From assembly GCA_035610365.1 (NCBI GenBank), contig CM069433.1:177646882-177710881 (forward strand): DNA of 64,000 bases, given 5' to 3'. The notes under the pieces were generated by a model. It saw nothing but the letters and a program-made list of their open reading frames with translations, was not told the DNA's origin and did no database searches. Both the position numbers and the translations under genes were made by a program. Origin of the DNA: Aquatica leii (lineage: Eukaryota; Arthropoda; Insecta; Coleoptera; Lampyridae). Shown one piece after another: positions 31,782 through 43,375 of the stretch. Every line of letters starts with the position of its first letter. Positions within the stretch are counted from its first letter, which is position 1.

Positions 31782-32479
31782 ATTGGCATAATAGCAATAA
31801 ACACAAAACTAAAGTTATCTCAAAATTGTGCAAATATGCAGATAGATCGATTTTGTTAAGTACGGCAGTATAATTGAAGTACTTATTCTCAAATTTAGTC
31901 TTAACACTTCTGAAATTTTTAATGTCGTTATTCTAAATAAGTAACAATACCAACGTTGTTCCTTATGCTGTTTCTCCTTTCTTATTGTATTTGCCTTTAT
32001 TTACTTTTATTTTCTAAACAATAGCTGCCGCTTTTATATGTAAAATTTTAATCAATTTGTAGACCTTTAGTAGACTCTAGCACATTTCTGTTTTGCAATG
32101 AAAAATATTTATTTGCATGTTAAAATGCTAAAAAATCTTTATTTTACATCATGAAGAAAAAATCTGTGAACTAAAGAAAATTTATCTAAAATGAGAGAAT
32201 GAAGAAATCTTAGAAATTGATTATATTGATACCGCTGTAGCAGAAATATAACTAATTATTTATTGGTGTATTAAATTTAAAAAAAATGCATTTTTATACT
32301 TGAATCGGAAATGTTACTTTTAATTTAATCTAGTAAATAAGTAAACGATTTTAAAATTTTAGTTGACAAAATTGGTTGTAAAATCGGAAAATATGTAGCA
32401 ACTAAATTAAATGGCGCTTTAAATAAAAATGAGGGTTTTATTAAGTTTTCTACGTTTTAAACGGAAACTTTGTAAATAC
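31782..32479. other. AT-rich DNA, nothing recognised
   Basis: No supported features. Confidence 0.5.
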
Positions 32480-32640
32480 TTTAGATACACGGCAATATAT
32501 TATTCACTACTACGAAATCCTATCGTTACTTTAGCAGTTGCGGAGCGTAGTTTTTCTAAGTTAATTTATCGAAAACATGACAGTTTCTTAAAATAAAAAA
32601 AATTGATAGATATTAAAACTTGAAATTTTTATAACTTACA
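32480..32640 (+). pseudogene. hAT transposase C-terminal dimerisation fragment
   Basis: One frame at 32512-32580 reads LRNPIVTLAVAERSFSKLIY, the hallmark of the hAT C-terminal dimerisation region, followed by KHDSFLK, a stop, and KKLIDIKT. The rest of the gene is absent or unreadable upstream. A small decayed piece of a different hAT subgroup from the one at 9480-10970. Confidence 0.65.
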
Positions 32641-32649
32641 TTGCATAAA

Positions 32650-33311
32650 CTGTAACAAAATTTAATTGATATAAGATTATAACGAATTTATGTACATTGT
32701 ATCAATATTTTAATAAATAATTGCACACTATCATTGAATGTTGCATATTTTATTATTAGACTTAAAAATAACTTTAAATATTAATAAACCTTTAGTAATT
32801 TTTAGATGACAAAAAAGCATTAAAAACCTAAATAAATATAACACGGTTTTTGTATTTTAACGTTAATCTCTACAATTAAATCTGACTTATGAAACTTCTA
32901 TAATATATTTAATTGTCTATTTGTTTCAGGTAAGATTCTACTTCTTATCTAAATAAACGTAAGTAACTTTAAACTTTAAAGACTACAATTATGTTAATCT
33001 ATTCAATAAAGCTTGAATTAACGTGTTTAATCTATTCAAAATTAATATTAAACGAAAGTTTTATTAATATTAATTACTTGACATGAAAATAAATAAATTG
33101 TCCATAGTACTATTTGACGCTTTTAAGTACTATATGCATACATTATGTAAATTAAACATAATGTATAGCAATATGATTTTTAAGGCTTTCGCGGCCATGA
33201 TTTTTTAACAAATAAATACTTTCGGGTTTTGAACCGCGTTCTATAATTACACTTTTCACGAAATTCATAAAACTTAGAAAACTTATAAACTTTCAAAAAA
33301 TTACAATATTT
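32650..33311. other. AT-rich DNA; probable 3' end of a Penelope fragment at its right
   Basis: No frames. aaggctttcgcggccatgat at about 33181-33200 may be the 3' terminus of the minus-strand Penelope fragment, since a similar aagctttcgcggttgttatg starts a small insertion at 46858. Confidence 0.4.
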
Positions 33312-33345
33312 GACGTTTCGACAGTCATGTTCCTGTCTTCTTCAG
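33312..33345 (-). ncRNA. Hammerhead-like motif downstream of a Penelope fragment
   Basis: On the minus strand: CTGAAGA (CUGANGA consensus), stem II GACAG/CTGTC (perfect 5 bp) with loop GAACATGA, then GAAAC and GTC, with ACGT as a 4-base palindromic stem III. Stem I can form ATTT/AAAT with one bulged base. It lies about 110 bp downstream of the GIY-YIG remnant in the same orientation, as in Penelope-like elements. Confidence 0.6.
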
Positions 33346-33452
33346 TAAATCTGAAACTGAAAGTATAGGATCCTGATAAGCCTTTATATTACGCTGTTCT
33401 GGTAATTGGTTCGTGACGGTTTCGATTCATTAGTCTTCCGGAACATGTTTTT

Positions 33453-33800
33453 TTATAGTGGTGCTAGATCGATTCCATTATCCTTATTGAACTTGTCGTA
33501 CTTCTGGATTTCCATGGCTTCCTTGTAGAGTCTAAGGCAGAAGTTTAGGAATTTTGCCAACATTGTTGTCTCTTCAAATTTTTTTGTCTGATAGCTATGT
33601 TGCGCCCCGTTTGTCCTATATAAGCCAACCCACACAGACAAGGGATGTGGCAGACTCTTGCTTCCTCAAGTGGTGCTTTTGTTTTTTTTTTATTTTGAGC
33701 TTTGGCGACTATTTTATTGGTTGCAGTGAAGGTCACTTTGATATTTTTCTCTCTAAATATCCTGGCTATTTTTTCCGTGCAGCATTCCGTTCTTGAACGT
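33453..33800 (-). pseudogene. Penelope-like element: GIY-YIG endonuclease remnant
   Basis: Across two frames on the minus strand: KVTFTATNKIVAKAQNKK (linker), then RVCHIPCLCGLAYIGQTGR, the GIY-YIG motif block of Penelope-like retroelements with its cysteines, and after a frameshift FEETTMLAKF, KEAMEIQKYDKFNKDNGIDL near the C-terminus (stop about 33453). The region between these blocks is shortened. The domain nicks target DNA. A stop and frameshifts make it dead. Its reverse transcriptase does not lie upstream in the same orientation; a piece of it lies inverted at 33805. Confidence 0.75.
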
Positions 33801-33915
33801 ACTGGTCACTCGAAAGATGGACAACATATTGGGGCATCAAGTATACAGAAAACCAACACATACTGACAGATACCTCAACGCCGAATCACATCATCAACCA
33901 GCTCAGCTTGTTGAA
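33801..33915 (+). pseudogene. Penelope reverse-transcriptase fragment, inverted
   Basis: On the plus strand: VTRKMDNILGHQVYRKPTHT, then DRYLNAESHHQPAQ, the block just after the catalytic core of Penelope reverse transcriptases (YRKPTHTD and HHPAQ). It points away from the adjacent minus-strand endonuclease piece, so part of the element has been inverted. After 33915 the sequence becomes Gypsy gag on the minus strand. Confidence 0.7.
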
Positions 33916-33929
33916 GTAAACTTTCGCCC

Positions 33930-35104
33930 CATTTGGTCGACCAGTTTTAGTTTTCTGGACGCTCTTCTGATCTTCTTTTGAGCTTAATCTGTATTAAGTC
34001 GTCTTACGTGGCCCACTTTCCCACAGTTCCAGCACCTCACTCTTTTTCCCCGAGTTACTTGTTCGCGGAATAGACGTCGAACTATTTTGTCAATGCTTTC
34101 TTGTGCGTGTGAGGGTATTTTTGCAGCACTGCGGAAGTTTATGGCGCCTGTTTTGCCGCTTCAAACTCTAAAGCATGGGTTAAAGCTTCATCCATGTCTT
34201 CGGCCGAGCTAGCCGAAGACTCTGCTGGGTTTCGATGTTGCAAGATACGCAATCCGTGTCATTGTGGCGATGTCAGCCTCAAACTCTTAAAGACTTCCCG
34301 CAGCTTTCTGAATCCAAGTTTTAATTTGAGCTTGGTACACTTGTTGAAGATGAGCATCTTCATATCTCATTTCTAAACGTAAAATTAAGAGTTCGTAATT
34401 TCCTTGCAGGTAGTCAGGATTAGTTTGCAAAATTCTAAGCACTTTTCCACGTAAAGCCACTATTAAAGACGTTGTTTTCTGTATGCTGCTCTAACCATTA
34501 GTTAAAGTTGCGGCATTAAACTGTTTGTGGTAGGTTGACTAGGGAATTTTACCAATAAAATTTGGAGGTAGAATTTTAAACTTGTGCATGGTTTCTTTTC
34601 GATAGTTTATTAAATCTTCTCTTGTTATGCTTCCCTCATCGTGACAATTTATTTGGTTGATTCTTTCTTCAAGCGGTTGTATTCTTTCTCTTTTTTTTGT
34701 TCTAGTTTTTTTTTCTATGGTTTTTAAATTTTTTTTTAACTTTTGTTCTAATTTGTTTTTTACCGTTTCTATTTCCTCTTCTACAGTTTTCTTTGAATTT
34801 AAAATACCGCTTTGCATTTTTTCTTGAACAGTTTTAATCTGGTTTTTACACTAATCTATATTTATTCTTTTATCGTTTTTATTTGATTTTCAATACTAGT
34901 ATGCATTTCTTTTATTTTCTGAGCATTTTCGCTAATTTTTCCTTGCATTTCTCTAGAATTTTCTTCCATTTTTCTAGTATTTTCTTCTATTTTTATAGTA
35001 TTTTTTTCCATTTTTCTAGAATTTTCTTCTATATTTTTATTCATTGCTTTTTGACCATTTTTTATTGATTCAAGTAATTCAAACAGTTTCGCATCTATTT
35101 TCAC
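33930..35104 (-). pseudogene. Ty3/Gypsy gag, decayed
   Basis: Minus strand from ATG 35104: an N-terminal coiled coil of repeated seven-residue units (KIEENTRKMEENSREM; 35104-34862), a charged linker (EQKLKKNLKTIEKKTR; to about 34660), then the capsid-like part in broken frames: STYHKQFNAATLTNG, LIVALRGKVLRILQTN, YLQGNYELLILRLEMRY, HLQQVYQAQIKTW, EFEADIATMTRIAYL. Near 34030 a zinc knuckle reads CWNCGKVGHVRRLN, with N where the last cysteine is expected. Gag packages element RNA in cytoplasmic particles. At least four stops or frameshifts make it non-functional. Confidence 0.75.
34915..35050. repeat. 21-bp coding repeat (heptads)
   Basis: attttcttccatttttctag units recur about five to six times with a 21-bp period, encoding the heptad repeat of the gag coiled coil. 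Confidence 0.6.
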
Positions 35105-35240
35105 TTGAAACGCATCAGCGGCATAAATTATAACACAAATAAAAAGTTTAAGAACACTAAATTTTAGTAACGGGCGATTTTTTATCGAATTGGAACAACT
35201 CTAATTACCACGCAAATTGCAAACTAAGCAGTTGTTTATT

Positions 35241-35328
35241 TAGGTTGCGGAAGTTGTGAGTACTCTAACCAGTGGTAAACTTGCACTGTAGTTTAATTAG
35301 AGTACTCACAACTTCCGCAGCCTACAGT
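35241..35328. repeat. Short foldback (27-bp arms)
   Basis: ggttgcggaagttgtgagta ctctaa and ttagagtactcacaacttcc gcagcc are near-perfect inverted copies separated by about 30 bp. No hammerhead core inside. Confidence 0.75.
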
Positions 35329-35334
35329 GCCAAT

Positions 35335-35467
35335 TGAAATTGAAGAATTAAAATTATCAACAAACATTTTAATTCAGAATTAATATGTTTGTTGGTACTT
35401 TTAATTTTTGATTTAAATTTGAAGAATTAAAATTATCAACAAACATTTTAATTTAGAATTAATTTTT
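35335..35467. repeat. Direct repeat of about 48 bp, 80 bp apart
   Basis: ttgaagaattaaaattatca with the following acaaacattttaatt occurs at about 35339 and 35419 with one or two differences. Probably a local duplication. Confidence 0.65.
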
Positions 35468-35666
35468 TTTTGCATAATTTTACGTTTTTGTCTTCTGAAT
35501 TAGAAAAAGATATTTTTGACAAAAAATTTTTGGGTGTTTGTGTGTGTGTGACAAGACTGTTTTTTACTAATCAAGATTTCGTTAGAATTGATTAGGATGT
35601 CGAGTTGTATTGAGTCGAATTCTGAATTCTAAATTACATCTAATGTTTTCTTACAGTTTTCTTTTT

Positions 35667-36790
35667 CTACTTTGAAATTAATTTTTTTTTCTTTTTGTTC
35701 AAAATCTCGGGGTGATTGGAGAGAAATTTTCTTAGCAGAAAACATACAGAAGCAAGTATTGTAGGTAACTCATTTTTAAGATTTTTGATTTTTTCAACCG
35801 AGTTAACTGAAACTAGTAGATCGTATACGTAAAAATTTGAATTTAAAACTTGAGATGCCCTTGGATGCTTTTCTAAACTCAAATGTGCTAGATGTTGCAA
35901 ACATCTGGTTGACAGTTAGCTGGCAGATACAGTGCGATACCTAATAGTGTTTAATTCATAAGTATCAATTTGGTGGTTAGGGTTCTCTCGCCAAAGAATA
36001 GATTGAATCTTTCTTTCGTTTGGGTTGATTAAAACTTGCCGATACATTTTTCGATGTCTCCGGTTAAGACAACGCTGAATTAGCGGAATTTTATAAGAAT
36101 TAAAAATAAGTCATTTTGCACAACTGGACCTACCAACTGAGTTTGATTTATTAATATTGCGTCAAAAAGAACTCGCAATTGTGTAGTTAATAAGGTTGAT
36201 TTTAAAACCGCATGGTGGGGCAAATAATATCTTAGCAAGTTAATTGGCTCAATATCCATGTTCATGGCTTTGATTGTTAGTTGATTAATATCTTGAGAGT
36301 TTGCGTTTGGCGAGATTTTGGGCATGTGGTCTTTTGCCAAAGATTCATTGACCAATTGAAAATATAGATCTTTTAACTCGGGATTTTTAATTCTTTTCTT
36401 TCAAAGCTCAAAAACCGTTGAGTAGCGTGTGATTTTGATTCACCTAAATTGTGTAAGTAAGAATTAAAGAGGATTGAAACAATATAGCGCCCAGAGGAAT
36501 CTCTAGAAGTAGTGCTAACAAAGTGATTTTCACAAAAGCGGTTATCCCTTGATAATAAAGACATTGTAATTAAAAATTCATTTGATTCGAGGCAGAAATT
36601 GGACACAGATATGTTTTGATTTGCACTGGGTTTATTTTTTCCTAACAAAATTTGATCTATACACATTAAGTTGTGAAACTATCAAAGTGAAGAAGCGAGT
36701 GATGCCTTTTTCCGCAATATTTACACGTGAATGTTGAATTACACCTCATTGCGTGATGCAATTTTTGCAAGTGTTTAATTTTGATAACAT
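35667..36790 (-). pseudogene. BEL/Pao-type gag-pol remnant
   Basis: On the minus strand from right to left: a double zinc-knuckle region near 36780-36680 (FTCKYCGKRHHSLLHFD), then RFCENHFVSTTSRDSSGRYI and LGESKSHATQRF, then the reverse-transcriptase leader YYLPHHAVLKSTLLTTQLRV with FDAI, LVGPVVQNDLFLILIKFR, and KHPRASQVLNSNFYVYDLL, followed by FLLRKFLSNHPEIL. The active-site YVDD reads YVYD, so the second catalytic aspartate is lost. The aspartic protease and part of the palm are missing. The fragment ends about 35667; RNase H and integrase do not follow. Confidence 0.75.
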
Positions 36791-36799
36791 GTTGCCTTG

Positions 36800-37760
36800 G
36801 GTTTGTAGCGAGATTTCAAGCAGTAAGATTGCTTCTACTTTGTTTTTGAAACAGATCTAATAAGTTTTGTTAGTGCTTAGGTGTGAATATTTTTTTATGT
36901 GTAAAGGCTGAGAGCTAAGATGCAGTAGAATTAAAAAATAGTCGGAAGTAAGATCAAAACAAGACTTAATCTGTAAAAAAATAGGTTTATGTTTTTGATA
37001 ATGAAGTGATCCAGGAGGTCAAATGCCCAGTAGATCGGCTTTTCGGTTGGTATAAAATTTAGGTTGAGTAATGTTTTCATCAGTTCTTGAGCCTTAGTAG
37101 TTGTGATCCTAGAAGCTCATCTTACATGTTTACAGTAAAACAAGTGTCTTAAGGTAGTGCTCAAAATGCTGTTGCAAAATAGCATGACGAGGTGGACAGT
37201 AAATTGCTGACAGGGCCAATGGTCCAACCTAGTCCTTAACTACAAGTGACGTAGCTTGCAGCTGCGCTTTACTGTATTTGGTAATTTCAAAGTGTTTTAT
37301 TGTGCTTCTTATGATAATACCGTAGTCAGTTTCATCTGGTTGCAGTGCGTTTTTGTTGCAAAATTTTTTTGTGTGACCCAACCTTTCGTACTCATACACT
37401 GCGGGATTTTTCTCTTTTGTCTAGGCGGTTCAAATTTATTAATGAATTCAAGAGTTTGTTTAAGTTGTAAATATCCAAAAGCTCAAGCAATGGTGGAAGA
37501 GATTTAACCCCTGATACAAAAGCTAAAAGTGATTTGGGATTTTTCTCAGTAGAAGTTTGATCATTGGTGGTTGAAGTGCTTTCGTTTTCTAAATTACAAT
37601 AGATTGTTTGTCAAATTTACCGGATATTGAAGATATGTTAACTGGTACTGCATAAAAAACTGGTACATGATAGGGTACCTGCAAGAATTCAGGTTGTTGA
37701 TCAAAATGATTCGGTACATTTTGAATGTAAGCCATAAGGCTTGATTAAGTTTTATTGATA
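36800..37760 (-). pseudogene. Jockey-like LINE endonuclease remnant
   Basis: Minus strand. From 37735 a broken frame begins MAYIQNVPNHFDQQPEF and includes LLAFVSGVKSLPPLLELLD and LNKLLNSLINLNRL, which could be the end of an ORF1. Around 37330-37130 endonuclease blocks appear: YGIIIRSTIKHFEITKYSKA, QLQATSLVVKD, PLALSAIYCPPRHAILQQHF. Further on come DHNY and GSRTDENIT, and IKSCFDLTSDYF near 36960, matching the SCLDLSSDHSP block of Jockey-clade endonucleases. Many stops. The switch to BEL sequence is near 36795. Confidence 0.6.
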
Positions 37761-37769
37761 TTACAATTA

Positions 37770-38880
37770 TTATTTATTTATAAATGCAGTCGACAATGCA
37801 ATTTCAAGCGATTGATCTGTTATGTACTTGTATCGCCTGTTTTTTGAACACAATGGTCGAACTTTACACCCCGAAAACCAAACGAGAACTCCAATTGGAT
37901 TATGAGAATTATAATATTAACGGTTTAGTGTGCTTATGATGTATATTAATAAAAACAATTTTTTTTTAATTGTGCAAAGAACTGACACACAAATCTCAAT
38001 TTATCACTCAAATAAAAAAAAATATTGTACTCGCGTTGAGCTTACTTTCTTTATATTTAGTGGTTTTGAGGATAGAGCTTGTTGACGAATGATGCAATAG
38101 AATAAGAAAAACAAAGAAAAATTATCATTTTAATACAATTTAAGGAATTGATTTTTATTGGTAGTCACACCTAAATATTTTTAGCTCAAGTTTTCTCTTT
38201 TAGGGATATAATTTTGAAAAATAGCAAACTTGCAAATATGGCGACCTAGATTAAACAGAGTAAAAATTTAAAAACTAGCTGAACGGTTGCAAAAACAAAA
38301 AACATAAATAACAGTAGCAATACATTATATAAACGCAGGCCACAATTTAGATTTTTTCAGTTTATTTATTTTAGATATGGAGAAAAATTAACGTCTGATG
38401 GGAAAGATAATACTCATTGCAAAACACAACAACAATGTCAGTTTTAATACAGACACAAACATTTTGGCAATATACTAAAATTCTACTTGTAAAATTTGAT
38501 TAGCATTTACTGCCCTCGCATGATTTTTCATTTTTTTTGTCTATTTTGCTTAATTTTGTTTTGTTTGTGCTTATTCAGTACTTTCTTTACTCAAAAGTAG
38601 ATTTTTGTATTAATTCATTACTGTCAATTCGAACAGGTTTGAAGTTCGATGGAAGAGAAATCATTTCTCCGGTTTCTGGACATTCATACGTGTTCCATGA
38701 ATGTGGAGATGGTGAAACTGGTTCATTGATTGGAAAAATTTCCACGATGACGTCACGTCATATCAAAACCTTTGAGTATTGGATAAAACTGTAGTAGAGA
38801 ACCCATTTAACGAAATAATATTGATTTTTTTTCATTAATCATATGAACCAAAAGAAATTTACTTGTGATAACGCCGTATG
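37770..38880. other. No gene recognised
   Basis: A plus-strand open frame at 38537-38794 contains a less AT-rich stretch (38636-38770, including tgacgtcacgtca) reading KFDGREIISPVSGHSYVFHE. I do not recognise it and cannot call it a gene. Confidence 0.4.
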
Positions 38881-38884
38881 TATG

Positions 38885-39172
38885 TTTAATATATTATTAG
38901 ACGGTGCGCTTTGGTTGTATGAACTATTGAGATTTGTATTTTGTGTTATAATTTACAAATGTAAATTTATTTGTTTTTGGAATGTAAAAATTAGATCAAC
39001 AATTATTGTCTGCAACCTACGTTCTAGCGTTTGATCGCATTTATGTAAAGTTATCTTGTTTCTCGTCTCTTACCTTTCTTTCTGTGATAAAATAAATGTA
39101 CTCGTTGTTGCAACCTGTGTTTTTGTCATTTGTTGTCATTTAGCTTTGGATATATTTAAACGGTATCTGTCA
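38885..39172 (+). repeat. Dispersed repeat, copy 2 (also at 24660-24965)
   Basis: Same word order as copy 1: ttattagacggtgcgctttg, ttttggaatgtaaaaatta, acaattattgtctg, aaataaatgtactcgttgtt and tttgtcatttgtt. Copy 2 is about 20 bp shorter. Confidence 0.6.
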
Positions 39173-41178
39173 TCTTAATTTTTCACCTTTTTGGAGCCTT
39201 TTTACTTGCTTTATAATTTAGCACCTCGAAACTTACGACCCAATCACCGAATCAAACTGAGTTAGTCGTTACCGTTTAAGTCGCAAGATAATTCTCGTAA
39301 CAAGTTATCGCTGAAATACTTTGATACTCAAGTATTTGAGTTGTAAAATAATATTTTGGTACATACGCGACTTGATTAATACAGCGATCATTCGATTATA
39401 TCTATATTTATACTACAAGATATCTGCTGAAGTTTACTTCTTGTGTTTAATTCGCATTTATCATCATTGCTATTTAATAAAACTACAAAGAGTTAATAGT
39501 TAATTACAGAGTACGTAATTGCATATATTTACATACATACAATTTTCTATAATGTTTGAATTTGTGGTGTATTTGTAACACCTTTTGTTTGAATAATCGT
39601 TTTGCGTTTTTTGCTTGTATTATATCTTTTTGTTTTTGTCTAGCCAAAAACAAATATTTTCTATGACAAAAAAAATTAAAATGTACTGATTTTACATAAA
39701 CAATCGGAAACTAAAACTTGTAGTATCTTTAAAAAAGCTTAAGAAGAAAGGGTGGCTTAGCAACAAATTTTGTTTGTGTGCCGTGAGACGACGATATAAC
39801 GTTGATAAAATGCTGTTTACGATTAACTATGTTTACATTTACCTCACTCGACCCTAAAGAATAAATTTTGGTACAGTATTGTTAACTGTACTTGCAATTA
39901 ATTCTTTAGACGTACTACGAATTGGGTGTGAAATGTGCGTAACGTCTTGACTTAGAAAATAAATTGCTATTTGTTGAATCAAAACATTTTAATATTCTTT
40001 AATTATTTTAGTTTATAAATAATGACATGTTTAATTGATACTTAGATTTATTGATATTTTTTTAATTGAATTGTAGTAACTTTTAAATACAGGTTTAAAA
40101 GTAATTTTTATATTTTACACAAAACGTATTTGATTATTTAAAAACCAATTTAGTTACTTATTCACAATTACGTTTAAATTTATTTGACAAAATTCTTTCT
40201 TTTATACGTTTTTTTCTTTTAAAAGATTTGATTTTATTAACTTGGTAGTCATTGGCTGCGTACGTTTACTACCTTTGTATCTTTAGAGTGTTTTGTTGAC
40301 GTTTCTAAAGGGATTTGATCGCATTTATAGCAAAGAAATCTAACTTTACTCTCGTTGTCAAAGTATCACGTATTTAGCCAATGTGTTTTGGTATACGCAC
40401 TTATATGTTTTAATTAATTTTTATTAAGGTATAACGATTTGTTCTTTAATTAAAAAAATATAATTAATATATATGTGTATACTTAGTTAAAAAAGTGTAT
40501 AAAAGTAATTACGCCGTCTGGAATATTAAAAGAAAAGTAATTTTCTCTGTTTTTTCATAGAACTGTTGTATACCAAACCATTCAATTAGTTAAGAGATTT
40601 TTTTAAAACGTGTTACTAGCATTGTCTTGTGAAACATTTTGATTTTAAGGGGTTTTATGTAAAAGTGATTGTTTAATTCATTTTCAAATTTAAGTAATTG
40701 TAAATACTAATACGCAACGGTTAATTTGAGCAATTACAATATAATTTCAGCGGACTGAACTTGTTAATGCACATAATCACTTTTTCCTTTAGCTGCCTTT
40801 ATTAGTGTAAATATTTGTTACAATTGGATAGTAGAGATTAGTCTAATCTTTCTCTATTGCATTTTTTTACTTTTATTACAAGCAGGGGAATTAAAACTAA
40901 CTATATATTTATATATTATAAATATAATATAATATATTATAAAATAGTAATAAAAAACTTCAGTTTTGATAAATGGTCCTCGCTTAAATGGACTAAAAAT
41001 TAATCTATCCAACTTACTTTTGAAACATTTTTTTGTGTCTTGGGAATCACATCTAATGAGATTTACATACTTAAAACATTTTATTAAATCAAAGCCAGTT
41101 ATTGTTATAGAAATTGATACTCTGTTTATTAGTTTTGTTAGCAACAGCAATATTCAACCAGTTGGATTAGCATAGTTT
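39173..41178. other. AT-rich DNA, nothing recognised
   Basis: About 2 kb with no coding motifs. The open frames around 40854-41175 on both strands are not convincing. The repeat following at 41179 starts directly against this DNA, with no Gypsy coding sequence before it. Confidence 0.5.
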
Positions 41179-42835
41179 TGTAACCGTCGTTTGAGTTTGT
41201 GCGATTTTTTTCGTGAAAGACCCGGTAATTGAGTTGATTTTAATCGTTTCATGTATCTTAGAATTATTTTGATTAATTTTACGTTGATTTAAAGAACTTA
41301 TTTCACGTCTTTAAATTCATCTTTGTCAATCAAAGTTGTAAGTAGGTTTTTGTATTTAATTATTTTGAAATTATTACGCTGCTTAAACATCTGTATTCTG
41401 TAGTTACGTTGATTTAGCATTTTCTTTGTCTTGTCAAAATTCCAGTTGTAATTTATAGTTCTCTTTGGAGATATTATTGTAATTAAATATATTTTAGCAG
41501 TTTGTTTATTTTAAGTTTGTTTAAAAATTCATTGTTTTAAGTACATTCTCAGTGTATATGTACTTTATTCATGCGGTATTGTATTAAATTACATTTGGAA
41601 TTGAGTCATTTTTATAATTTATTACTTCTAGAGACAGCATTATGATTCAGGTTTCAACATGTAATCTTTATGACCGCAATTAAATCTGTTGATATTTTTG
41701 TTGTTGTGGCAGTTCTCACAATAAGAAAAGCTGTCTTCGAACTCTACTCTTATGTCTTCATTAAATTAGTATTTTTACGGTTTTCTTTCACAAAGTTATC
41801 GATCACAGCTTTACAAAAGTGGTGGCGGATTGACATGATAAATATAGATAAGTTTGGTTTAGGAAAAAGTTAATTGTCAGTCGTTGGAAAGACCTTAAGA
41901 TCGGGATGTAGTTGATCGAGTGGTAAATTTACCGCGGAAGTCAGTAACAATGGAACAGTGAATAGTTAGTTCATAGTGTAAATACTTTTTAATTCAATTC
42001 ACTTTTGTCAACTGGCCTAAAGCTAACCAGGAGTACATCTACGAACAAACTTTCAAGGTATTTATTAATTACCGATTAAGCTACTTATTCGCGAATTAAG
42101 TGATTGAAAAGTTTTGAAATTAATTATGAAGAGAATTCATTAATAGTTCATATTCATCTAACATTTTATGCTGCTCATTTGTGCTAATTTTAACTTTAAT
42201 TATTATTATTAAACAACGTAAATAAAAGACGATATGGAACCAACGTTTAAAGTGTTCTATCGACGTTAAGCAAGAAAAAAATCTATTATTTACGTACCAT
42301 AATTTTAAGATTTTCGATTTTGTTTTATTTTATACGGTTACGAAATTATTTTATTTTGTTAATATGTATTTTATTTTTTTTAATGCGAACACGGCCGTGC
42401 GTTATATTTTTTTTTTTTATTATTATTTTCATTTCGTTTCAGAGTAACCATGTTATTCTTTTTATTCAGTTTGTTTCAATTTAAAATTTTATTTGCGTTA
42501 ACTTGATTCTAATTTTTTTAATGTAATTTCTTGTTTGCTTGCGTGTCCAATTTTCATTTCAATTTATGTAATAAATGTTAATTTTTTTAATGTAACAAAG
42601 CTTACTTAATTATTACAGATTTTCGTGTGATACACTCTTATGGTAAGTCCCATTTGAGTGTATCTATTTGAAACGGACTCGTGGTTGGTCAGGGCCTCTA
42701 ATCTATTTGAGTTTTACTCCTTCCTGGCGCTCTTTGATTTTGATTTTTGATTTTGTTTGCTTTTGAGTTTTCCAAACGGTCACGGAATTTTGAATATAAT
42801 CCACATCCATCTTCACTGAGCACTGTAAAATTTCT
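41179..42835 (+). repeat. Long Gypsy LTR copy (possible solo LTR)
   Basis: Begins TGTAACC like the LTR at 1246. The first 350 bp match 1246-1530 and the last 330 bp match both 1561-1630 and the complement of 8462-8825, ending near gaatataatccacatccatc and cttcactgagcac. No integrase or gag lies next to it. It may be a 1.65-kb solo LTR, or two LTR parts separated by an insertion (42836 upward is unrelated). The inner part (41590-42500) has no coding. Confidence 0.6.
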
Positions 42836-43079
42836 TTTAATGTTTTTATATCAGTTGTCTTTAAATATTCTTATTTTTTTGGGGGGTTTGTTTTAATTTT
42901 AATACCGTACAATCTAATAGACTTAATGCACATTTAAATTACAATTATTTTTGCATATATTAGTTATTCTTATTGAAGCACACTATAATGAAATAACATA
43001 ACGCATTTATTTCTTATGTACAAAGTGGGATCACTAAAATTTACTATCAAGATAGCAGTCTTGCCAGGCCCGGATTACT

Positions 43080-43375
43080 TACAGCTTGAAGTTTTGGCAT
43101 TAATCGTAAATTGTAAATGAAACTGGTTTCCGAATATCCGGTAGAGGAAAACTAGAATTTCGATAAACATTAAAAATATCTTTAAATACTTTAATTGATT
43201 TTCTAGTTTTTTGTTGATAGTACGTACTTAAAGCTTGAAGTTTTGGCATTAATCGTAAATTCTAAATGAAACTGGTTTCTAAATATCCGGTAGAGCAAAA
43301 TTAGAATTTTGATAAACATTAAAAAGATTTTTAAATAAATAAATTGACTTTCTAATTTTTTGTTGATACTACATA
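43080..43375 (+). repeat. Tandem duplication, 149-bp unit, two copies
   Basis: agcttgaagttttggcatta starts unit 1 at 43083 and unit 2 at 43232; both contain tgaaactggtttc, atatccggtagag and ttttttgttgata at the same spacing with few differences. Confidence 0.85.

Noticed and set aside
34862-35104. Coiled-coil protein as an independent host gene
   Set aside because: It runs on the same strand into capsid-like and zinc-knuckle sequence of a Gypsy gag.
38537-39034. Two plus-strand open frames as host genes
   Set aside because: No recognised domain; the second runs into a dispersed repeat also found at 24.7 kb.
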